Of a stretch of DNA of 64,000 bases, positions 10,780-22,113 are shown piece by piece (the stretch's first letter is position 1; every line of letters begins with the position of its first letter). Both the position numbers and the translations under genes were made by a program. Location: positions 9,709,201-9,773,200 of the forward strand of contig OY855913.1 of NCBI GenBank assembly GCA_963693305.1. The letters are read 5' to 3'. The notes below the pieces were generated by a model. The model was not told the DNA's origin. It did no database searches and saw nothing but the letters and a program-made list of their open reading frames with translations. The stretch is from Meandrina meandrites. Its lineage: Eukaryota; Cnidaria; Anthozoa; Scleractinia; Meandrinidae.

Positions 10780-11350
10780 CCATTGAAGTCCTTTACGCTT
10801 AGATATTTGATGTCATAACTGCTTGAGCTTTTGCACTTTTCAATCATGTTATCCCACAAGTGGATTGTTGTATGACCAGTTTAGTCCTCAATGACACAGT
10901 CCTCTTTAACAAAGCCTGGCTTTCCATTTACCTCTTTTGGTTTAGCATTTCCCATAGTGATTGTTCCTTAAACATTCCCTCTTTGATTTCTGGTTAACGC
11001 ATTAAGCTGACTGAGTGAGATTTGAATAGCATTACCCTGTGGCAGGTTGGAGTTGCTTGGTGACTCAGTTGATGGATGAATTAGAATGAATTAGCCTTGA
11101 CAATAGTTGAGTGGTTGTTAACGAATAGGTTGTCATCCTTTTCATTTGCATTTAATACTCAAATTGCTGTACCAGTGGTCTGGAAATGAAGTGCTTGTTG
11201 ATAATTTTACGATCAAAGCCAACTACTTTGGCAAATTGAGATCTTGATGTTTGAAGGTCAAAAGGTGAAATATTCATTTCCTGATTTTGCCTTCTTTATT
11301 GGCGACAGTTTATGAATATAGCCAGGATCAGTATCCAAAGATGAAAAAAT
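10780..11350 (-). pseudogene. RPA-like protein, second broken copy
   Basis: Minus-strand pieces: GYIHKLSPIKKAKSGNEYFT (about 11330-11271) then LQTSRSQFAKVVGFDRK, equivalent to the N-terminal OB-fold of the intact RPA-like genes at 46419 and 50972. Near 10965-10790 comes MGNAKPKEVNGKPGFVKEDC, then VIED with a stop, then TGHTTIHLWDNMIEK and SYDIKYLSVKDF, the second OB-fold segment (compare ITLWGD and ITDVRVKEYD). One in-frame stop and at least one shift are visible. The zinc-ribbon end was not found. It lies upstream of the split transposon-type gene in the same orientation. Confidence 0.65.
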
Positions 11351-11391
11351 AATGATGAGTACAGTATCTTATACTGGATTACAACCACTAG

Positions 11392-11416
11392 AGTAGGAGA
11401 GAGAGAGAGAAAGAGT
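11392..11416. repeat. (GA)n microsatellite
   Basis: Run of GA dinucleotides with single interruptions, directly visible. Confidence 0.8.
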
Positions 11417-12270
11417 ATAGACTCCCCAAAGCTGCCAAGTTTATTCATTTAAATATGGTATACTCATTTCTTTGGGGAATTTGTGCGTAATACACTTCCA
11501 AAAATTGTATTCTCTTCGAGTCTAGCCTTATAACCTAATAATGTTTATTTAAAAAAATTAATAATTTGTGAAATTAATATTGCACAAAGGTTAAGAATAG
11601 GCTCACCTGTGCATTACACTGTATAAAAAGGAGGTATATAAAATGTATATAGAGAGTAAAATATAGAAATTATTAATAAGTATTATATTCTTAAGGTATA
11701 AGAAAATATCAATGAAAATTATATGTAAAAAGGGAACATAAAATAGTGAACACTGTAGAAAAGGAACACAAATTAAAATATAAATGCTAAAAAATAAAGT
11801 CTGGGATTATTTCTCTTAGTAGATACGGTCAGTTTGTATTTTTTGAATGCTATTATCCTTTGTGTCAGTCACCAACAACAGTTCTTCTCAATACTACTCT
11901 CACCCGGGTGATCACATTATACGAACTATATTCCTGTTTGTTGAAGAATTTGTGAGCGTTGCAACATGTTAAATGCCCAATAGGAAAATCTGAGATGATT
12001 AGAAAAATGGTAAATCCAATTCACTTCTTTTCTCTCTCCAAACTTAACCAAGTGTTTTTTCAGTATGTCACTGTTTTCAACATGCGATATCTGTGCCAAT
12101 TACACCAACACACATGGCATAGAGGCTAGAGGTGGTACATGTAACTTGCTTTTGAGCGCTATTGTAGCTCCTAAAAGAGCCCTTTTTATAAAAGTCATTT
12201 TTGTAACAGAATTTCAATGACATATAAAGGATCCTTTCTCTCAAAATTGAAGGAATGTTCCTCGGCACTT
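11417..12270. other. AT-rich stretch, no gene seen
   Basis: Very AT-rich between 11540 and 11820, no ORF above 65 codons and no motif recognised. Confidence 0.45.
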
Positions 12271-12474
12271 TCATTGTCGTAAGCTCACTGTTGGTGCCTC
12301 CACTCTTTTTATTTGCTGACGTTCTCCATCGTGCTTTCTTTTCTCATGCCTATGAAGGTGGCCTGCCAGGTTTGTCTTGAAGCTACATTGACCGCATTGG
12401 AAGCGTTTGGGGAGATGGCAACTGTTAATGTGGTTTCTCAGCCCATCCAAACTAGGAAATGCTTTGTTGTCCGC
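12271..12474 (-). CDS. C2H2 zinc-finger exon
   Basis: The minus frame contains FQCGQCSFKTNLAGHLHRHE then KRKH. This is a canonical CX2C-X12-HX4H zinc finger with the expected Phe and Leu spacers. Just before it, LRNHINSCHLPKR looks like the end of a preceding, incomplete finger. The exon is preceded on the minus strand by TTGGTTGCAG, a plausible splice acceptor at about 12475, and ends at a stop at 12271. It could be the last coding exon of a zinc-finger protein or a stray exon of a mobile element. No upstream exon was found within the next 500 bases. DNA binding is the family role; nothing here says which gene it regulates. Confidence 0.5.
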   Translation of the reverse strand, partial: ADNKAFPSLDGLRNHINSCHLPKRFQCGQCSFKTNLAGHLHRHEKRKHDGERQQIKRVEAPTVSLRQ

Positions 12475-12998
12475 TGCAACCAATCATGTAAATACTCTTA
12501 GATTTTTTTTCAGTTTTTGCATTGATTAGTGGTGAACCAGGTCTTAAAATGTTTGGCCATATGATTAAATGGCTTGATGCGACAATAACCCTGAGGGGTT
12601 CATTTCCAACTTTGAAATAAAGAAGATGATGCACAATATTTATACTGTGTTCACCCTAGGCCGAAACATGATAAGTCTATTGACGAATGAATTGTGTTTC
12701 GCCCTGAAAAGTGTTCACATCATTCCTGTTCTTGAAATAAAGGTGATGATGCACGACACTAAGAAACATTGCATAATGGTCTCTTCTATTTTTAATTAGT
12801 TAAAACAATTGCAAGGTTCATATTTATTGGGCTTAGTCCTTATTCAGTGCTTAGTGTTGCCAGTGTTGATACAAATTACAACTTCACACGCATCCCCTTC
12901 TTATGTTGCAAACACTTTTTGTCTCATCCTTTGATGTGTTTTGGATTTTTTTTTTCAGTTGAACTCCTACTGTTATTTTTATGTCTCTTACCATTGCA

Positions 12999-15900
12999 GG
13001 TCCACTTTTTTTTCTTGCCCCTGGCGATTTTTGGGGTGGCCGGCTGCAGCAACATGCTCTGTCATTGCTTGGGATGCGGTAACAGATGTGCCACATCCCA
13101 AAAAAGGCAGGTCATTGACTCTGAAAACCCATCCCCAGATGGGGCGATCCATCGGGACCTTGGGTCCAGGTGGAGTGGTTGTTGTACATCTCTTTCCCAA
13201 TCGCGCAACAGGTCCAGCACATCAAGAGTGCGTGTTGTGGGCCGATAGTGTAGGTAAAGGAAAGAATATTGATGATATTAACATTTAGAAATAAACGAAC
13301 AATAATGACAGGACTGAAAATTTAAGAAACAACAAAGTCGTCATTTGGTGAGTCAGATTTAGGAAATTGTTCTCAAATGCAAATTTTTAGTTGTGCCAGA
13401 TCGTAAAATCAAATAGGACTAGTTCAAAAGTGAATCATTTTTATTAAATTAGTCCAGAACCTCATTGAATAATTATACATGTGAAATGAAAAACTATATA
13501 ATCCTATCACAAGTTTTTAAACAGACACAATATAGTACATTTTGTAGCTAACACTAAGAGAAATCACAAATACAACGAAATCCCAGAAGTAATCAATATG
13601 GCAGATAGACATGCTAACATGAGACAAATTTCATTGTCATACATGACATGCTCAAGGGTTGGCAATGAATTATAGGACTATTTCAAACACAACCAGTCAT
13701 TCGTAAGTTTTCCAATGTGAGAGAATCTTTCGTAGCACTGGAAATGGATGTATTGACTTCTTCTCTTGTTTTGAACGCTTTAGAAGCAAAGATCTCACAA
13801 CATAATTTTCTGGAAGGACCCAGTGTCAGAGAAGATCACCATTATTCATCATCAACACAGTGAAATGTAGTCACCATTTCAACGACTAAACCAGAATTTA
13901 CAGTCACCAAGGATGTTAGTTGTATTGGCTATTTTATTATTCCCAATTTCCAGCCCCCGAATGCCATTTTGCAATCTTGGTGGCAACAACACAATCAATC
14001 GAGGGCAATGAAAGTCACTGTATTCTAGCACAGGTGTGTAACTTGTGCCGGCATCTAATAAGTTATTGATATATTTCAGTCAACAGTTAATTGATCACCT
14101 AAAAAAAACCATGGTAATACAGAGAACCTTACCGGTTTTGGTGGTCCAGGTGGCAGTGTTCTTCTTAACTCATGTTGCGCCTTGTTTTTCATGGTACAGA
14201 ACTCCCTGACCACTGCATTTTTAACATTCTTTTTTGTGACTGCATCTTTTCCTTCAAAACGGAAATATTTCTTTAATACAATATTTAGTTTACAACTTTT
14301 TTATATACGGATGTTATGGTATATATTACTTTCTTTTTATTTCTTTTGCAGAATTTATATTATGATTTTCATTTGAATTATTTGTAATAAGAACATCAAC
14401 TCGACTTATTTGTAATAAGAACATGAACTCGCTCGTCATAAGTCAATATTCATCGTAAATTTCCATTTTACATGTGAACAGTTCTCTGCCTTACCTGCAG
14501 AGTCCTTTACTCTTTTGTGGTCAGCCAGAAATTTTGTGAACTCCTCCTCGAAAAGTTCTTTGGCCTCTTGCTCTGTTGTAATATTCCTGGCAGGAGGTTG
14601 TAGTCTGAAGTTGTACGCTGCCAAAATTCTTCTCAGTCGTTCTTGGCGTGCTTCCTCGTCTCTGAGGCCTATGGAAAAGCGCATGTCAACTTCAAATCAT
14701 GCAAATAGCTCAATTAGCAGAATTACTGTTTTCCCATTTTTGCATAGTAACTGTTACTGTGTTAATGTTAATGTTCATGTTATTTAAAAAAATGCTTACT
14801 CTGAACATGCAGTAAGCCACATGGATTTTGACTTTCAATTGCGTTATGTGAGAAGGTTTTTGTTATATGGTAACGGTCGTATGACGCTATGCCAGCATTC
14901 TTTTTTACAAGTGATAATTTCGAGTGAGCTCATTGTGTAGTATTTTGAAGAGGTAAAATACAAGTTTTAACACTGCGCCATGATCTACAATGTTTGATTT
15001 CACGTTGTTCCCATAGCACATATCATTTATATTTGCCCGTGAAACTTTCTTCTACTAGCAGATGTGCGTGTCTCTGTTCCGCTCAGAGATGCGTTCGATG
15101 AACAGAGTTATCTAGATACAGGTAAAAGTTTTTACACCATCTCATGATCCGATTGGTTGATTTTACCATGTAGCCATACCTCATATCAGTTGTAGCTTGT
15201 CTTAAAAATACCTGGTAACAGAAGACCAGCCGTGTCGCTGTACCGGTCCAGGATTCTTTTTATGTACAAATGCACGACTGCGGGCTTGTCTGACCAGCCA
15301 CCCAATCGTTTCAACTGGTCAATGTGCCACGGCAGTGTCTCAAAACGTCCGCCGTTTTCGATTTCCAGAGCAATGACAAATCTGGTCGCAAAGCCCTGCA
15401 AATGATATACATGTTGCGTCAGCTGTTAATGTGGTGTTTTGTCAATACATTTCTGTGGAGTTTTATGGGCTCCGTCAAGAGAAAATGGGGTTGCACAGTT
15501 TATGAAACGTCATTATAGACCTTGTCAATAACATTGTTGCTTGTATCCTTCACTGGCGCTCCATACTTTTCTGCTGACCATTTAAAGGATTTCAGCAACC
15601 CCTCGTCATTATAAACATTGAAATGGACAACTTCCAAAAAAATTAGTCTTTTGTTTTTTCAAGCTGCGCTCGTTCAGATATTCATGAATGTTCAAATCAG
15701 CTTCTCTGAGAAATTCTTTCTTCACGAATGTCAGATGACCCTTATCAAGAATTCGAAGAGCGGCTGGAAGGTGGCTTTTATCAGTTTCTTTCAGATGAGT
15801 CAGGAATTCGAGCTCAATGTCCATTTGGTCTCTGCTGGCAGATGTCATTCCTCTTTTACCCTTCTTTTTAGACAAAGTGTATTTCCTCAATCTCATCATT

Positions 15901-18400
15901 TGGCAAAGAGCTGCACCAGACATGCGGTACAATGTGACATCATCTTCAGGTTTAACAATGTGCGGGACATCTTTAGGTTGAGCAAAGTTGTATGCTTCTG
16001 TTTGAGCAAAATAATAAACTAAGGAATGCAATAATCGATCCAGTGACTGCTCGTATCGTGCTCGACGCACACATTCGAATTTTCAGATGACCCATCCAGG
16101 AAAGAATTTAAAATTCTCACCCAGCGCAAAGACAAATGAGCCTTCCTGTCTTTTTTCACATCTTTAGAAATTGCTGACACAAGCTTTGTGTACGATGAAT
16201 ACATGTGAAGAACGAGGTCACGCAGTTCATTGTATTTATGGTCGAGAATTTCGTGAATAACTTTGCTGTGTGTTTTGTAATGTTTTACAACGTACTGGTT
16301 TTTAAGTCCTTCGGAAAGGAAATTCCAACATATGGGACGTTTCTCATCGAGCTTTTTAACAAGATCGTCTAGTTCGTTTAGGGTTAGCGCCTTTCTTTTT
16401 GTCTTCTTCGCCCGTGCTTTTCGCGGCTTTCCTTTTGTGTTATCGTTCTTGTTGTTTGACGCGGTCTTCCTTGCACTTTTACCTTTTGCACGTGTTCCAA
16501 CATATGGGACGTTTCTCATCGAGCTTTTTAACAAGATCGTCTAGTTCGTTTAGGGTTAGCGCCTTTCTTTTTGTCTTCTTCGCCCGTGCTTTTCGCGGCT
16601 TTCCTTTTCTGTTGTCGTTCTTGTTGTTTGACGCGGTCTTCCTTGCACTTTTACCTTTTGCACGTGTTCCTTTCTGGGTGCCAGAGCTCACGTTTGCTTT
16701 GGTTTTCTCAGAATTTCTTTTTTTCTTTTTTGTTGCCAGAAGATGTCGAGGCTTCCTCGGTATAGTCGACATCCGATTGCTTGTCTCCGTATAGCACACA
16801 AAATTGGTAATTCACTCATCGATCTGTAACTTTTGTGGGACAATTGCACAGCATAATAGCCTACTTCCATGAAACTTTTTTTCATTTGACAAGACAGCGT
16901 GCAGCGATGGCGAAGCTCGGACAGTGCAGGGTTTGCCCTTGCTTGGGAAATTTGTGGTAGGGTGTTGGATTGTACGATTGACCCCATTCTGGCCCCACAG
17001 TGGCCACACATGCTATGTATCAGGGATACTTGGAAAGTGAAGAAATAAAAATAAGTCATTACTTGCACAGGGTTAAAGACTTGCATAATAAGGACAAAAG
17101 TAATTATCCAAGCAGGTCTATCTTCATCCTTTAGGTTACTTCTTCAATTTACAATTGAAAACCGGCATACATTTTTTCTATTGCAATGAATGTTATGTTT
17201 AATATTATATGAAAGAAACCCTTTCAAACTCTGGATTCACCTTAAATGGACATTTCAGCTGTTTTGATTTCTTCTTTGATATCTGCATTTCTACTTTCAT
17301 ATGTTTTGTTTTGTCTGTAACAACCCAGTTAGATAGTAGAAACATAATGCATCGGATAATGCTGCTAATTAATGCCAACTGGCTGATTGGCTCCAGTAGC
17401 GCATATGATTATTCCAGGCAGCCAGTTTAATTACCTTCTGATTTAATAATGTTGTTAAGAAAATAGTTCATTAAAAATAGCTGTTGTTGTAAATAAGGGT
17501 GTCGTTACATTGCATGGCTGCCTCTGAATTGATGCCGATTGTTTCCAAGATGTGTTCTAGATCTTGTGCAAACATTGGTTCTTTTGGCAAGAGTGGGTGC
17601 TCACCGACAGCTTTCCGTAGATATTTGAGTACAGTTGTCCCCAGTTTGGGAAACATTTTTGCAGGGCTTGGGTAGTCTTTGGGTGTCCGTTGCTGATTTG
17701 CTGCAATAGAGACATGAACAAAATGTTTAGATATGCCACTGGGCATATTGTGTTGTTCCAGAAACGCAGAAGGTTTAATGTGATGTTTTCTGAAATACCA
17801 GGGAATTACATGGCCAAAGTGCTATATAACTTAGATCTTTTTTCTGTTGCAGTGATTTTACACTCGTTTAACTTTCTAGTGTAGCCCGTGACAGTTGTTA
17901 CAGGTTCATATGAGAACCCTGTTACTCTAATGTAAAGGTCACAAAGTCATATTAATTTCATGTTACATGAAATGAACTTACCCACATGCAAATGCCCTTG
18001 AAAATGCTTGTAGAATTTCGTTGTAGGGAGTACCCTGCCTGCGCTAGCGAAACACAGAAGGTTTTTATGTCTATTTCCGTCGGTGGAAACTGTACTCGGG
18101 TTGCTGGGTGTGCACTGCTCTGCCACACCATGAACATTTTTCTGACTCAATAACCGTCCTCATCTAAGAGAAATAGATTAGAAATACGGACCAGACAGGC
18201 GTTGAGATATGCAATTTCAAACAGGAAGTAACAGGAACAGGAAGTGTATAAGCATTGTTTTATAATACTCACTGTTCCTGGAGCCAATGTATCCATGTAC
18301 ATCTTTTTTGCTTTGTCCAAATTCTCATCAGCGTTTCCAACAATTTCTTCGTATTGATCTAGATAAGAGCCGTCTAAAGAAGTAGAAAAAGGTCTCCTTC
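12999..18400 (-). pseudogene. Multi-exon gene of unknown function, broken by tandem duplication
   Basis: Exons follow on the minus strand with good splice sites: about 18273-18400 (SYLDQYEEIVGNADENLDKA), 17983-18141, 17509-17700 (AVGEHPLLPKEPMFAQDLEH), 16670-17030 (MCGHCGARMGS, a CX2C zinc-type pair), 15609-16666 (lysine-rich, then coiled segments), 15212-15395 (GRFETLPWHIDQLKRLGGWS), 14498-14669 (GLRDEEARQERLRRILAAYN), 14131-14211 (ELRRTLPPGPPKP) and 12999-13256 (DWERDVQQPLHLDPRSRWIA). A 172-bp tandem duplication (16323-16666) shifts the frame, a further shift occurs near 16040-16070, and the last exon has a stop. The 5' exons recur at 57.5-58.85 kb, so the gene is multi-copy and may belong to a mobile element. 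I do not recognise the family. Confidence 0.6.
16323..16666. repeat. 172-bp tandem duplication inside an exon
   Basis: Two adjacent units, 16323-16494 and 16495-16666, differ at only a few bases near 16437-16445 and 16609-16617. Each starts TTCCAACATATGGGACG and ends TTTTGCACGTG. The unit length, 172, is not a multiple of three, so it breaks the minus-strand frame of the enclosing gene. Confidence 0.95.
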
Positions 18401-18540
18401 TGGAACAAGGGCTGTGAAAAATAAATATAAAGATAAAAAACTTTACAGCCATTTTCAATTTATATTATGTGTATTGTCCTTTTTTCCTCTCCCAACTACC
18501 AACAAAACACAGTTTTTTGCGAAGTTCAAAATTTACTAAC

Positions 18541-18561
18541 CGCCCCAACTCCAGACGCCAT
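18541..18561 (-). CDS. Possible first coding exon (MASGVGA) of the 13-18 kb gene
   Basis: On the minus strand an ATG (18561) opens seven codons before a GTTAGT donor. It is upstream of the first recognised exon and downstream of a CRE-like site. Joining it to the next exon does not give an unbroken frame, so it may be wrong or the acceptor may be mutated (CGG where the 58.8-kb copy has CAG). Confidence 0.25.
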
Positions 18562-18741
18562 AAAAGTGCAAAAAAAGTTTTAGCTCTGCATGCTGCTCTT
18601 GTCTTTGGTTTCTTTCAAGAGTTGGCCCGTATTATCTTGTATTGTCTTTAGTACTTTCCAAATTTCCTTGTTGGAGACCGTCTGGCCGCCGCGAAGCGCT
18701 GGCAGGCGATGCGCTCATTTTTAAGCGATTACGTCATCTTA

Positions 18742-18749
18742 TGACGTCA
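18742..18749. promoter_or_regulatory. CRE-like palindrome TGACGTCA
   Basis: A perfect TGACGTCA preceded by a second ACGTCAT at 18731-18737, about 180 bases upstream of the possible minus-strand start at 18561. CREB/ATF proteins bind this sequence in animals. Promoter use here is inference. Confidence 0.35.
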
Positions 18750-18769
18750 TCGGTTAATGCTGGAAAGCG

Positions 18770-20120
18770 GAAAAGCGATGGAATTTTTGGTGTTACGATT
18801 ACTCCATGAATTGAACCGAAGAACAATGGGAACTAGGTGCATTGTTTGTATTCTTTTTGAGACCGCCATCTTGTTTTTGGCAAAGGAAGATATTTTTTGC
18901 AGCTTGTATCATCACCGATCTGCAAACCGTATTTCATTTGTAGCTGTTAAATTGAGATTTTGAGTCTGGAGTGAGTGTTGCACTTTATCAGTTATCGAAT
19001 AAAGTTGGCATAAAGTTAAGAAGTGATGTCGGTCGAGACTGCAGAAGAAAGCAACCGATTATTAGCAGTTTGAAACATCTGTTGAAAAGGTGAGCCATCT
19101 TAAACCTTTTTTTTAAGCGATGACGATGACGTTATCGATTAATCTCGCCGTACGAGTGGACAGGATCTGTTGTCTGTTGTCTGTTGCCTGTTGCGATCGA
19201 CCGATCTGTAGAACCGAATACTGGGAAAAGAAATCAAGTCAGCTAAACAAGAAATCGTCGCATAGAACATAGAACGTCGCATAACCGAAAGAGACAAATT
19301 ATATTTGATGCGTTCTATAAGATTTAGTAAACAGAAATCTTTCCATTCTTTTTAAAAAAAAAGGTGTAAACAATTTTACCGAATGGTGCCATGGGTATTT
19401 ACTGCAATTTGCATATCACCATTGAGGAAATCTACAAGTTTGTATTTTTGCACGTGGAATATTTGTTTTTCTTTCCGTGAAACCTTTCTTGTATCTTTTC
19501 TTTCGCCGTTATGTGGTTTGGATTATTCTTTTTAAATGAAATGAGGCGAAAAAGGATCTTTTCTACACATGTCTGAAGAGAAAGGAAACGAAAAACGTCT
19601 TGTTTGCTATATCGCTGTATCTCATTAGTATTCAGCACGCGTGGAACACTCTTTCTTCGCCCATACTACCTTTCGGTCTTGTCTTTAAGCTTCGAGCTTC
19701 AATCCGACAACGTTAACTGAAATAGCTGTATACTGAAATAAAGGTTGTATGTATATGTATGTATGTATGTATGCGAACATGTTCACATTTCTCTTGTAAA
19801 TCTGCCTCTTTTAGCTACTTATCCTTTGCTTTCATAGCGAATATAATTTAAAAGAAAACTACGATTCCTTCTGTGCTAATATTTTGATCAATAGGTGTTA
19901 AACTGTAAATTCTGCGTTGTAAACAAACACAGGAGCAGGAATTTAAAACAGCGTTTTCATTATTGTCTTTTCATTGTTGTGTTGAAACAAGAATATTCTC
20001 TCCTTTACCATTTCATGACTTACAAGGTAAGCTGAACCTCATCATGTGTAGAAAACAAGAGAAATAGCCTTCTTTGCTTCTGTTTCATTAACTCAATATA
20101 GGTATAATTATACCAAATGG
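18770..20120. other. Intergenic, no gene seen; (TATG)n microsatellite at 19748-19776
   Basis: Short ORFs only. GAAATAAAGGTTG followed by a TATG array at 19738-19776 resembles the 3' tail of a truncated retroposon on the plus strand. Confidence 0.45.
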
Positions 20121-20124
20121 AAAA

Positions 20125-20487
20125 TTAATTACGGCAAGTCTTTTGAAACAATACACTTTTTGACTTGGCAGAGCACACATCTTTACCCCAGGGGAGGGAC
20201 ATTTGTAGCTTTTGGTTAAAAAATCTTACGTTTGGGTAGACGGGATTTGTAAACGTCGTTGTGCAAATGCCCGGTGGTTCCCCGGGGTCACCCCTGCGGG
20301 ATGGCCGCTGATAAGTGCATAAGCGGCCAGCTCCAGTTACGGACATTTTTATCGCGTCCCGAGGGTGACCGCTTACAAGAGCTTCGACTGTAGAAAACAC
20401 AGCCACAATAGCAGCCTGTAATGTTTCGTCCTGCGGTAAAACATAGAGTGAGGTGGCTTTCCAATGAAAGCCTATATTGATTTGCAT
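20125..20487 (-). CDS. Hypothetical ORF, 120 codons
   Basis: The minus-strand ORF is more GC-rich than its flanks and includes AAIVAVFSTVEALVSGHPRD and SVTGAGRLCTYQRPS, ending in FQKTCRN. A second frame overlaps it, 20288-20632. I recognise no domain, signal peptide or membrane segment. It may be an exon, a transposon fragment or chance. Nothing in the neighbourhood helps. Confidence 0.2.
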   Translation of the reverse strand: MQINIGFHWKATSLYVLPQDETLQAAIVAVFSTVEALVSGHPRDAIKMSVTGAGRLCTYQRPSRRGDPGEPPGICTTTFTNPVYPNVRFFNQKLQMSLPWGKDVCSAKSKSVLFQKTCRN

Positions 20488-21914
20488 TTTTTGACCTTTT
20501 TAAAGCAATTCGGCGAGCTCCTACGCAAAATAACACACAATCGACACAATCAGCGTTATTTGTTCGTCGTAATTTGGCGCGAGCTTTACTACAACTACCA
20601 GGAATCTTTGCGCGTTTGACATCATAATGCAAATGGCCTATTTCAACAGTAGTGACTCTCGATACTAACCACGATTTTAGAGTACAAATGGGCGGAAAAT
20701 TTTTCCTTTCATTTGTTCGTTAGTTGTCGTTATTCAGTCAAAAGTAGCTATCATTTAAAAAAGAAGTAATGTTCATCATTTTTATCTTCAAAGTGGATTC
20801 AAAGGTAAGCTTAAAGGTAAGTGTTACACAGTGTTATTACTAGTATACGATCAAATCACGTTTTTGATTTTCGATTTCCATCGATGTGACAAAAAACTTG
20901 CGACTATCTAATTCAATCAATTAAATTCACTAATTAATCGACAATTCAGTTGTCAACCAATGAAATCGTCTCACTGGAAGTTCTGATTGGCAGACTGAAT
21001 AATTCAGCCCCGTTCTGAATTTCCTAAATTATTCTTACCAGAAATTGATGGAAACGAGTATCATATGAAGGGGTCAAAGCAAGAAACGCAGATTGAGTTT
21101 TTGGCAAAATTGAAAATTGTCAAAAACAACTCCAAAACTCGCATGTGGCTTTGTTTACATGTGTTAAACACTGTCCTGCATTTATTGTCGCTAGTTTGAG
21201 CTTGTTCTTGGAGAAAAAGAGAAGAGAAAATTACTATTAGCGAATCATTGTTCTAGAACGAATCTAAATGTTTATGCTGGTTTCATTGTTCGGAGTAACA
21301 AAAGGTTTTCTGTTTCTCTTCCTGTTTTTGTAATTCAGTTGGGAGATCTGGAAATGTTCGGTACAGCAAATATTGTGACGTAAGCTTTTCGCGCGCAAAG
21401 CCTCTTCAGATTTTAATCGGACAAGTTGAACGCTCACCTTCGCGCATGAAGTGCACTTCTCTCCACTGATTCTCGCTTATTTGACATATATTTGCGCCCG
21501 TCTGGTGGTAGAAGGACATCATAAAGTCTGAATACCCGCAAGATCGCTAGCGAGCCTCAAAGAAGCGAGGTTCGTTTGTTCCATGATCGGGACTCTGATT
21601 CCAGACGGAAAGAGTTTAAACGCACTTCTCTTCCAAACCAAGTTCACCTTCGTTTGTTTGGGCTCATTTGCCATGATTTGGCGTGTTGAATGTTTGGAAA
21701 TGAAGACTGGCTTTTAGAGTCTATAATTTTCTGTTGAATTTTGAGCGTAGGACTGTCCGTGTCGAAGAAACTCAGGGATATCCCATAATAATCTTTAATG
21801 CATTGATCGTGATTATTGCGTTATTTTTGAGCGTGACTTGACAGTCCGGCGAAAGGCGCGGCGGCAAAGCCTTCATTCATTTCACGTGTGCAAAAAGAAC
21901 AGAATAGGAGCTTA

Positions 21915-21923
21915 TGCACCTGC

Positions 21924-21955
<32 letters not shown>

Positions 21956-21995
21956 GGGGGGCGGGCAGACCCAGGGGATTTTGACATTTTCTGGA

Positions 21996-22028
<33 letters not shown>

Positions 22029-22065
22029 GGTGAATGTCAAATTCCCGCCCCATGGGAAAAATGTT
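21915..22065. repeat. Left terminal inverted repeat and subterminal motifs
   Basis: 28-bp terminal repeat, then a G tract, then CAGACCCAGGGGATTTTGAC and two GTCAAATTCCC-type motifs (about 22000 and 22037). The arrangement mirrors 27838-27973 and probably holds transposase binding sites (inference). Confidence 0.85.
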
Positions 22066-22113
22066 TCTGTTAGAGACATGTCTCAGTTCAGTTATAGATG
22101 ATGTGTGAGTCAC

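Noticed and set aside
12941..13288. 115-codon plus-strand ORF with a GLGPGGVVVVHLF-like start
   Set aside because: Overlaps the last exon of the minus-strand gene, whose donor and protein motifs are better.
16399..16794. 131-codon Phe/Ala-rich plus-strand ORF resembling a membrane protein
   Set aside because: Antisense of the lysine-rich exon and its duplicated 172-bp unit; hydrophobicity is the mirror of Lys codons.
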